This document shows, piece by piece, positions 6,682 through 11,835 of a stretch of DNA of 11,835 nt. A program made the translations under genes and the position numbers. The notes beneath the pieces are model-generated. The model did not search any database, was not told the DNA's origin, and saw nothing but the letters and a program-made list of their open reading frames with translations. Source of the stretch: CAVQGF01 sp045807945 (lineage in GTDB: Bacteria; Acidobacteriota; Terriglobia; Terriglobales; Acidobacteriaceae); the NCBI GenBank assembly GCA_045807945.1, contig JBJMGI010000016.1, positions 1 to 11,835 of the forward strand, given 5' to 3'. The stretch's first letter is position 1. Each line of letters begins with the position of its first letter.

Positions 6682-7055
6682 TGAACGCTACCATGCTCAA
6701 CACGGCGGGCGGGCTCTGCGTGCTGATCGGTATCACGCATTCCTATCTCGGCGAAGTGAAGATTCTGAAACCAATGTACGCGCAATTCAAGCTGCCGGTT
6801 TTGCGCGGCTCGGACCGCGCGACCAAGAACGTGCTGCGCTTCGCCTGGCACCTTACGTCGGTTGCTTGGGCAGGACTGGGAGGCGTGTTGTTTGCGATCG
6901 CGTCTCCCGCGCCGAATCCGCTCGCGTGCGCGCTGCGGGTGATCGCGGTGACGTTCGCGATTCATGCGGTGGTAACGGCGGGCGCCACAAGATTTCGGCA
7001 TTATGCGTGGATCGTGTTTACGGCGATTGCAGTTTTAGCGTGGATGGGGATTTGA
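6681..7055 (+). CDS. Small four-helix membrane protein in the fad operon, function unknown
   Basis: A 124-residue hydrophobic protein, not recognised as a named family. Four transmembrane stretches are visible at about residues 5-22, 55-75, 80-100 and 105-123. Between helices 1 and 2 is a basic cytoplasmic-type loop (about 28-52). Several polar residues sit in or at the ends of helices: His20 and Glu25 in GITHSYLGE, His57 in FAWHLTS, and a further His in helix 3. Such buried histidines could bind a metal or haem, but this is speculation. The ATG overlaps the fadN stop in TAATG, and fadA follows ten bases later, so it is translated as part of the beta-oxidation operon. The Bacillus fadNAE operon has no gene in this position. 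Confidence 0.78.
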   Translation: MNATMLNTAGGLCVLIGITHSYLGEVKILKPMYAQFKLPVLRGSDRATKNVLRFAWHLTSVAWAGLGGVLFAIASPAPNPLACALRVIAVTFAIHAVVTAGATRFRHYAWIVFTAIAVLAWMGI

Positions 7056-7064
7056 GGAGTTCTT

Positions 7065-8243
7065 ATGGGTGAAGTAGTGATTGCGAGCGCTGTTCGGACG
7101 CCGGTCGGCAAAGCTTATAAAGGGACGCTGCGTGCGACGCGTCCTGACGATCTCGGGGCTGTCGCCATTAGCGGCGCACTGGCGCGTGTGCCGCAAGTTG
7201 ACAAGAAAGACATTGAAGACGTAATCATGGGCTGCGCCATGCCCGAAGCCGAGCAGGGCATGAACGTGGCGCGCATCTCATCGCTACGCGCGGGATTGCC
7301 GGTCGAGATATCAGCGATGACCATCAACCGCTTCTGCTCGTCAGGGCTCCAGGCTATCGCCATCGCTGCGGACCGTATCCGTGGCGGTGGAGCCGACGTG
7401 ATCGTGGCCGGCGGAACCGAATCCATGACCATGATCCCCATGGGCGGGCATAAGGTGAGCTGCAACCCGTGGCTGGTCTCGAATTATCCGGATGCGTATC
7501 TTTCCATGGGCCTGACCGCCGAGCGGCTCGCGCAACGCTTCAACATCACTCGCGAGCAGGCGGACGAGTTCTCGCTGAACAGCCACAAGAAAGCCATCGC
7601 GGCGATCGAGGCGGGCAAGTTCGATGACGAGATCGTCCCCGTGCCGGTGAGCTTTACCACTCCGAACGGTTCCAAGCCCAAGCGGCAGGAAATCCAGTTC
7701 AAGGTAGATGAAGGCCCCCGCGCCGACACGACTCTTGAAGCGCTACTGGGACTGAAGCCGGCATTCCACGCCAAGGGCACCGTGACGGCGGGAAACTCGT
7801 CGCAGATGTCAGACGGTGCGGCCGCGGCGGTTGTGATGTCGGCGGAAAAGGCGCAGCAACTCGGCATCAAACCATTAGCCCGGTTCGTCGCGTTTGCTAC
7901 TGCCGGCTACAAGCCAGAAGAGATGGGCCTTGGCCCGGTGTACGCGATCCCGAAAGCGCTGAAGCTGGCCGGGCTCAGGCTCGAGCAGATCGATGTCTTC
8001 GAGTTGAACGAGGCGTTCGCGGCGCAGTCGCTGGCGGTGATCAAAGAAGCGGGGCTCGACATCAACAAGGTCAATCCGAACGGCGGCGCAGTCGCACTCG
8101 GGCATCCGCTGGGCTGCACCGGGGCGAAGCTGACGGCCACCATCATCCGCGAACTGAAGCGGCGCAACGGGAAATACGGCATAGTGACCATGTGCGTGGG
8201 CGGCGGCATGGGCGCCGCAGGTATCTTCGAGAATTTGAACTAG
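7065..8243 (+). CDS. fadA: Acetyl-CoA C-acyltransferase (3-ketoacyl-CoA thiolase)
   Basis: Thiolase catalysing the last step of beta-oxidation, cleavage of 3-ketoacyl-CoA by CoA to acetyl-CoA and a shortened acyl-CoA; cytoplasmic. The 392-residue length is typical. Catalytic residues are all visible: nucleophile Cys91 in NRFCSSGLQ, His347 in NGGAVALGHPLG and Cys377 in MCVGGGMG. The N-terminus (VVIASAVRTPVGKAYKG) is a standard thiolase opening, and GNSSQMSDGAAA marks the middle. A strong ribosome-binding site, GAGGAG, lies at 7054-7059, five bases before the ATG and overlapping the stop of the preceding gene. Thiolases of degradative and biosynthetic type look alike; the place between fadN and fadE supports the degradative role. 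Confidence 0.94.
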   Translation: MGEVVIASAVRTPVGKAYKGTLRATRPDDLGAVAISGALARVPQVDKKDIEDVIMGCAMPEAEQGMNVARISSLRAGLPVEISAMTINRFCSSGLQAIAIAADRIRGGGADVIVAGGTESMTMIPMGGHKVSCNPWLVSNYPDAYLSMGLTAERLAQRFNITREQADEFSLNSHKKAIAAIEAGKFDDEIVPVPVSFTTPNGSKPKRQEIQFKVDEGPRADTTLEALLGLKPAFHAKGTVTAGNSSQMSDGAAAAVVMSAEKAQQLGIKPLARFVAFATAGYKPEEMGLGPVYAIPKALKLAGLRLEQIDVFELNEAFAAQSLAVIKEAGLDINKVNPNGGAVALGHPLGCTGAKLTATIIRELKRRNGKYGIVTMCVGGGMGAAGIFENLN

Positions 8244-8252
8244 AGGACAACA

Positions 8253-10052
8253 ATGGCAACGGCAACAGCAGTTCCCAAAGTAAAGATCCCCGGCGGCAGC
8301 TGGCTTCTGGAAGAGCGCAATCCGAACGAGGTCTTCACTCCTGAGGATTTCACCGACGAGCACCAGCAGATCGCTAAGACGGCGGAAGATTTCGCGCGCC
8401 AGGAGATCCTGCCCGCGATCGAGAAGATCGAGCACAAGGATTACCAGGTGACGCGCGATCTGCTGAAGAAGGCGAGCGAGATCGGCATTGCCAACATTGA
8501 AGTGCCCGAGCAATACGGCGGCTCCGACATGGACAAGGTCTCGGCAGCCATCGTCGCCGACCGCATCGCCGTCTGCGCCAGCTTCAGCACGTCTTTCGGC
8601 GGGCACGCCGGCATCGGAACGCTGCCTATCGTTTATTTCGGCACGCCTGAGCAGAAGGCGAAATATCTTCCCAAGCTCGCGAGCGGCGAGTGGGTCGGCG
8701 CTTACGCGCTTTCGGAGTCGACGTCCGGCTCCGACGCGATGAACGCCCGCACCAAGGCCGTGCTCTCGCCCGACAAGAAGCACTACATCCTGAACGGCGA
8801 GAAAATGTGGATCACCAACGCGAACTTCGCGGACGTTTACGTCGTATTTGCAAAGATTGATGGCGAGAAGTTTTCGGCGTTCATTGTGGAGCGGACGTTC
8901 CCGGGCTTCTCTGTCGGGGCGGAAGAAAAGAAGATGGGGATCCGCGGCTCTTCGACCGCACCGCTCATCCTGAGCGATTGCAAAGTCCCCGCAGAAAATC
9001 TGTTGGGCGAGATCGGTAAGGGGCACGTCATTGCGTTCAACATCCTGAACATCGGCCGCTTCAAGCTGGGCGCGGGATGCGTCGGGGGCGCGCGCTACTC
9101 GCTGGCGAATGCCATCGGCTACGCCAAGCAGCGCAAAGCCTTCAACAAATCCATCGCTGAGTTCGGCCTGATCAAAGAGAAACTCGCGGATATCGCTGTA
9201 GGCACGTACGTTGGCGAGGCGATGTCGTACCGCACCATCGGCATGATTGACGTCGCGCTCAGCGAGATTGACAAGAACGCCGCTGATGCCGCCACGCAAA
9301 TGCGCAAAGGCATAGAAGACTACGCCGTCGAGTGCTCCATCCTAAAAGTTTGGGGCTCGGAGATGATCGACAAGGTAGTCGACGAGGTCGTGCAGATCTA
9401 TGGCGGCTACGGATTCGTCGAGGAGTATCCCGCGGAGCGCGCCTACCGGGACGCGCGCGTGAATCGCATCTTCGAGGGCACCAACGAGATCAACCGCATG
9501 ATCACCACCGGCTGGATGTTGAAGCAGGCCATGAGCGGCAAGCTCGCGCTGATGCCGGCGATCAAGAAGCTGATGGACGAAGTGCTTGCCGGACCAAGCA
9601 CCGCAGATCCTCTTGAAGGGCCACTCGCTGCCGAGCGCACCCTGGTGATCAATGCGAAGAAGATCGCCTTGTTCGTCGCCGGCGCTGCGTCACAAAAGTA
9701 CATGATGGCTTTACCTGACCAGCAGGAGATCATGGGTGCGATGGCCGACATCCTGATCGAGACGTTCGCGATGGAATCGGCTGTATTGCGCACGCAGAAG
9801 CTGGTCGCTGTGAACGGAGAATCGAACGCGAAGCTTGCGACCGCCATGACCAACGTCTACCTGAGCGACTCGTTCAATAAACTGGAGGCATGCGCGAAGA
9901 AAGTGATCGCCGCCATCGCGGAAGGTGACATGCTGCGCACGCAGATGGCGATCCTGCGCCGGCTGGCGAAGCATGAGCCGGTCAATGTGATTGCGCTACG
10001 GCAGCAGATCGCGGATCGCGTGCTCGAAGCGGGAAAGTACGTGACCGCCTAA
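8253..10052 (+). CDS. fadE: Acyl-CoA dehydrogenase, FadE (YusJ) type
   Basis: FAD enzyme catalysing the first step of beta-oxidation, acyl-CoA to trans-2-enoyl-CoA, passing electrons to an electron-transfer flavoprotein (not encoded here). At 599 residues it is longer than short- and medium-chain enzymes (about 380) and matches the roughly 600-residue Bacillus FadE, which has an extra C-terminal helical domain like very-long-chain dehydrogenases. Visible: the FAD/substrate loop YALSESTSGSDA near residue 150; WITNANFADVYVVFAK near 190; and IYGGYGFVEEYPAERAYRDARVNRIFEGTNEI with candidate catalytic base Glu408. The C-terminal domain spans about 430-599. A ribosome-binding site, AGAGGA, precedes the ATG by a few bases. 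The gene starts ten bases after fadA, and its stop overlaps the next start in TAATG. Confidence 0.94.
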   Translation: MATATAVPKVKIPGGSWLLEERNPNEVFTPEDFTDEHQQIAKTAEDFARQEILPAIEKIEHKDYQVTRDLLKKASEIGIANIEVPEQYGGSDMDKVSAAIVADRIAVCASFSTSFGGHAGIGTLPIVYFGTPEQKAKYLPKLASGEWVGAYALSESTSGSDAMNARTKAVLSPDKKHYILNGEKMWITNANFADVYVVFAKIDGEKFSAFIVERTFPGFSVGAEEKKMGIRGSSTAPLILSDCKVPAENLLGEIGKGHVIAFNILNIGRFKLGAGCVGGARYSLANAIGYAKQRKAFNKSIAEFGLIKEKLADIAVGTYVGEAMSYRTIGMIDVALSEIDKNAADAATQMRKGIEDYAVECSILKVWGSEMIDKVVDEVVQIYGGYGFVEEYPAERAYRDARVNRIFEGTNEINRMITTGWMLKQAMSGKLALMPAIKKLMDEVLAGPSTADPLEGPLAAERTLVINAKKIALFVAGAASQKYMMALPDQQEIMGAMADILIETFAMESAVLRTQKLVAVNGESNAKLATAMTNVYLSDSFNKLEACAKKVIAAIAEGDMLRTQMAILRRLAKHEPVNVIALRQQIADRVLEAGKYVTA

Positions 10053-10519
10053 TGGCTACTCAACCCGACAACTCCGGGGTCCGCTTTCCACCGCCGCTGC
10101 TCTATGTTGTCGGATTACTCGGCGGCTGGATGCTCGAGCGTAGATATCCGCTCGCGTCTTTGCCGCGACATTTCGGAATCGCAGCAGGATTTCTTCTGAT
10201 CATCGCTGGAGTGGCGTTGTCCCGCGCAGGAGCACGGGCGATCTGGAAGGCAAACAGCTCGATCATCCCGATACGTCCCACGACGGCCATCGTCTCCAGC
10301 GGCGTCTTTGCACTCACGCGCAATCCGATGTACCTGAGCATGGTGATCATTTACGTCGGCGTTGCGCTTCTGATCCGCTCTGCGTGGGCGTTCATCTTGC
10401 TGCCGCTAGTGATCATTGCCGTCGACCGGCTGGTGATTGCAAAGGAAGAACGTTATCTGGGCGGAAAATTCGGTGAGCCGTATCTGGCGTACAAGAAACA
10501 CGTTCGCCGCTGGATCTAA
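10052..10519 (+). CDS. Isoprenylcysteine carboxyl methyltransferase (ICMT/PEMT)-family membrane protein
   Basis: A 155-residue membrane protein with four hydrophobic segments (about residues 13-30, 40-60, 96-112 and 113-128). It carries the C-terminal signature of ICMT/phospholipid N-methyltransferase-like proteins: TRNPMYLS at about 89-96, the paired Glu132-Glu133 in KEERYLGGKFGEPYLAYKKHVRRWI, and a terminal basic-aromatic run. In characterised members this region binds S-adenosylmethionine, so a methyltransferase is likely, but bacterial substrates are mostly unknown and prenylated proteins are not expected. The start overlaps the fadE stop by one base, making this the last gene of the fad transcript. 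Its stop overlaps a convergent gene by four bases, leaving no room for a terminator before that gene. Confidence 0.85.
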   Translation: MATQPDNSGVRFPPPLLYVVGLLGGWMLERRYPLASLPRHFGIAAGFLLIIAGVALSRAGARAIWKANSSIIPIRPTTAIVSSGVFALTRNPMYLSMVIIYVGVALLIRSAWAFILLPLVIIAVDRLVIAKEERYLGGKFGEPYLAYKKHVRRWI

Positions 10520-10770
10520 TTCTCTTTCTTGAGCTCCTGCATCACCGAGCTCACCAGCTCTTTGGCGTCGTTCAAACTTTTCAAGATGATTTGCACGTCC
10601 ATCGCTGGCTTGCCGGGCTGGCGCGCGCTCTGGCAATAGACTCCGTGCTGCCCCACCAGTACCAAAGCGTCGGTAAGCACGTCTAAGCTAACGGCCAGGC
10701 GCCCGCGAGCGGGCCCCATCATGAACTCATGCTTTTCAAGCTCTTCCTTACGATCGTCGAACACGGACAT
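10516..10770 (-). CDS. Hypothetical small cytoplasmic protein (84 aa)
   Basis: I do not recognise this protein. It is soluble-looking, starting MSVFDDRKEELEKHEFMMG, with a charged N-terminus. A helical middle part (SLDVLTDALVLVGQHGVYCQS) follows, and the C-terminus is a probable amphipathic helix (ILKSLNDAKELVSSVMQELKKEN). One Cys is present. Nothing indicates a signal peptide or membrane segment. The gene is convergent with the methyltransferase-like gene, their stops overlapping at 10516-10519, and divergent from the DUF2911 gene. The ribosome-binding site is weak (AAGG very close to the ATG). Coding is supported by the protein-like composition and the absence of a competing plus-strand gene. 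Function unknown. Confidence 0.62.
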   Translation of the reverse strand: MSVFDDRKEELEKHEFMMGPARGRLAVSLDVLTDALVLVGQHGVYCQSARQPGKPAMDVQIILKSLNDAKELVSSVMQELKKEN

Positions 10771-10793
10771 GCCTTGATTGTAGACTGTAGAAT
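10764..10793 (+). promoter_or_regulatory. Possible promoter of the DUF2911 gene
   Basis: CGGACA at 10764-10769 (four of six to -35) and TAGAAT at 10788-10793 (five of six to -10) are 18 bases apart, giving a start near 10800 just before the GAGGAGG ribosome-binding site. The -35 would overlap the start codon of the divergent minus-strand gene. The hexamer TGTAGA is directly repeated around 10780-10791. The call rests on short matches only. Confidence 0.35.
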
Positions 10794-10821
10794 TTCAATC
10801 CAGACTTCTTGAGGAGGATTC

Positions 10822-11385
10822 ATGCGCAGCAAATCTTTCGCACTGATCGGAATCGTGCTGGCGCTCGCGTTGAGCGTCGCGGCACAAGCTCCAGATAAAT
10901 CCAAACGTCCTAGCCCGCCGGGAACCGCCGACTGCAAGTACGCGGACGGCAAAACCATCCACATTGATTACAGTCGTCCATCAATTAAGGGACGCAAAAT
11001 CTATGGCGGCCTTGTCCCCTACGGCAAAGTGTGGCGGACGGGCGCAAATGAGGCGACCACGTTCGTCACTGACACCGACGTCACCATCAATGGGACAGCC
11101 GTACCGAAGGGCAGCTACACGATCTTCACCGTGCCCGCAGAAGCTCCCGGAAAGTGGAAGCTGATCGTGAACAAGGCGACCGGCGAGTGGGGCGTGAACA
11201 AGGAGGAAGGCTACACCTACGATGCCACTGAGCTGGCGCGCATCGATATGAACGCGGCCACATCGCTCGATGCACCGGTTGAGCAGTTCACGATCTCTCT
11301 TCCGAGCAAAGGTGGGGACAACTGCACCTTGCAGCTCGATTGGGAAAAGACGCGGGTGACTGCGGACGTGAAGGAAAAGAAGTAG
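10822..11385 (+). CDS. Secreted DUF2911-family protein
   Basis: A 187-residue exported protein of unknown function. The N-terminus is a Sec signal peptide: basic MRSK, a hydrophobic stretch at residues 6-19, and a probable cleavage site in SVAAQAPDK around residue 21. The mature part holds the DUF2911 hallmark, from YSRPSIKGRKIYGG near residue 50 through LVPYGKVWRTGANEATTF, followed by PKGSYTIFTVP and WKLIVNK; the family is probably beta-rich. Such proteins are common in Acidobacteriota and Bacteroidota and none has a firm function known to me. A strong ribosome-binding site, GAGGAGG at 10811-10817, fixes the ATG. The gene appears monocistronic, facing the minus-strand gcvPB with a stem-loop between them. 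Confidence 0.87.
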   Translation: MRSKSFALIGIVLALALSVAAQAPDKSKRPSPPGTADCKYADGKTIHIDYSRPSIKGRKIYGGLVPYGKVWRTGANEATTFVTDTDVTINGTAVPKGSYTIFTVPAEAPGKWKLIVNKATGEWGVNKEEGYTYDATELARIDMNAATSLDAPVEQFTISLPSKGGDNCTLQLDWEKTRVTADVKEKK

Positions 11386-11388
11386 GTC

Positions 11389-11469
11389 AAACAACAGCGC
11401 CACGGATAAACACTAATTTATTAGATCACTCCTAAAAATCAGTGCAAATCTGTGGCGTTGTTGTTTTTT
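11389..11469. terminator. Long imperfect stem-loop between convergent genes; likely terminator and repeat-derived
   Basis: Bases 11389-11414 pair with 11441-11466: 21 Watson-Crick pairs, two G-T pairs and one three-base mismatch, around a 26-base loop. The right arm runs into six Ts (11464-11469), giving a rho-independent terminator shape for the plus-strand DUF2911 gene. The right edge touches the gcvPB stop codon at 11468-11470, so it could also end the minus-strand transcript, though that side has a poorer T tract. The inner sequence (GCCACGGATAAACAC on one side, TCTGTGGC on the other) resembles intergenic repeats seen in several bacterial phyla (recollection). Confidence 0.7.
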
Positions 11470-11835
11470 ATGCCTTCTGCGAATCTGCCGAAGGTTTCCA
11501 GCGAAGGATCGGTTTGCGCGCCGCGAGTGTTTCATCCATACGCGCAACGCGCGTGGTGTGCGGAGCGTTCAGGATCATCTCCGGATTCTGCTCAGCTTCT
11601 TCCGCGATGGCCCGCATCGCTTCGATGAACAGATCCAGCTCTTCCTTCGGCTCGCTCTCGGTCGGCTCGATCATGATCGCGCCATGGTCGGCGACGACGA
11701 GCGGGAACGCCGTCGTATACGGATGGAAGCCGTAATCGATCAGGCGCTTGGCGATATCCATGGTCTTGACGCCCTTGGGTGACTGCTGGCGATGGCTGAA
11801 GACGACTTCGTGCATCGAAGGCGACTTGAACGGCA
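11468..11835 (-). CDS. gcvPB: Glycine dehydrogenase (decarboxylating) subunit 2, C-terminal part (cut by window edge)
   Basis: C-terminal 121 or so residues of the second subunit of a two-subunit glycine cleavage P-protein, which decarboxylates glycine and passes the aminomethyl group to the lipoyl H-protein. Recognisable blocks: MHEVVFSHR, then DIAKRLIDYGFHPYTTAFPLVV, IMIEPTESEPKEELDLFIEAM, APHTTRVARMDETLAARKPILRW, and a short variable tail. The reading frame continues past the ATG at 11815 to the window edge, so that ATG is internal. The PLP-binding lysine region lies outside. The split form of the enzyme is known from Bacillus, Thermotoga and Acidobacteria. The gene faces the DUF2911 gene; a stem-loop abuts its stop. 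Confidence 0.92.
   Translation of the reverse strand, partial: PFKSPSMHEVVFSHRQQSPKGVKTMDIAKRLIDYGFHPYTTAFPLVVADHGAIMIEPTESEPKEELDLFIEAMRAIAEEAEQNPEMILNAPHTTRVARMDETLAARKPILRWKPSADSQKA

Noticed and set aside
7875..9299. 474-residue open frame on the minus strand opposite fadA/fadE
   Set aside because: Its composition is Asp/Arg/His/Val-rich with no domain, as expected for the complement of GC-rich coding DNA; the plus strand encodes two clearly functional enzymes with intact active sites.
10774..10793. TTGATT at 10774-10779 as the -35 for TAGAAT at 10788-10793
   Set aside because: The spacing is only eight bases, far too short for a sigma70 promoter; CGGACA at 10764 is a better-spaced though weaker alternative.
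1..11835. Search for CRISPR arrays, tRNA or rRNA genes, transposases, integrases, toxin-antitoxin pairs or defence genes
   Set aside because: Reading through the window I saw no spaced direct-repeat array, no cloverleaf, no terminal inverted repeats with target duplications, and no recognisable mobile or defence protein. Small RNAs cannot be excluded by eye.

Overview
The window is a GC-rich, densely packed bacterial chromosome segment. There is no sign of phage, insertion sequence, CRISPR array, tRNA or rRNA. Gene content suggests Acidobacteriota (Terriglobia/Koribacter-like): a Bacillus-style fadN-fadA-fadE beta-oxidation set, a two-subunit glycine dehydrogenase, a secreted DUF2911 protein and a ccmABC(D) block. 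That taxonomic guess is inference; no marker gene is present.

Region 1 (1-2750) is a tightly coupled plus-strand run. It holds the 3' part of ccmA, then ccmB, ccmC, a 43-residue ccmD-like gene too short for usual ORF cut-offs, a small membrane protein with a C-terminal zinc ribbon, and a Nudix hydrolase. Starts and stops overlap or abut, so the ccm genes and the zinc-ribbon gene are probably one transcript for haem handling in cytochrome c maturation. ccmE and ccmF, the usual next genes, are not in the window.

Region 2 (2751-3869) is a looser stretch: a short degenerate CGCAGAT repeat, a small two-helix membrane protein of unknown function in more AT-rich DNA, a possible hairpin terminator, and a VIT1/CCC1-family Fe/Mn transporter with a TTG start.

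Region 3 (3870-10519) is the main feature: a fatty-acid beta-oxidation operon. A promoter with a perfect 9+9 bp inverted repeat, of the TGAATGA...TCATTCA type bound by Bacillus FadR, lies before a leader of about 270 nt. The genes follow in the order fadN (3-hydroxyacyl-CoA dehydrogenase/enoyl-CoA hydratase), a small four-helix membrane protein, fadA (thiolase), fadE (acyl-CoA dehydrogenase) and an isoprenylcysteine-methyltransferase-like membrane protein. Together fadE, fadN and fadA supply all four beta-oxidation reactions. The operator implies repression relieved by long-chain acyl-CoA. No regulator gene, acyl-CoA synthetase or ETF is in the window.

Region 4 (10516-11835) has a small minus-strand hypothetical gene that overlaps the end of the fad operon tail to tail, a divergent secreted DUF2911 protein, a long imperfect stem-loop between convergent genes, and the C-terminal third or so of a minus-strand gcvPB.

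I found no clearly new multi-gene system. The items most worth following up are the FadR-like operator inside the promoter, the unexplained membrane protein inserted between fadN and fadA, the fadN start ambiguity, and the zinc-ribbon protein at the end of the ccm block.
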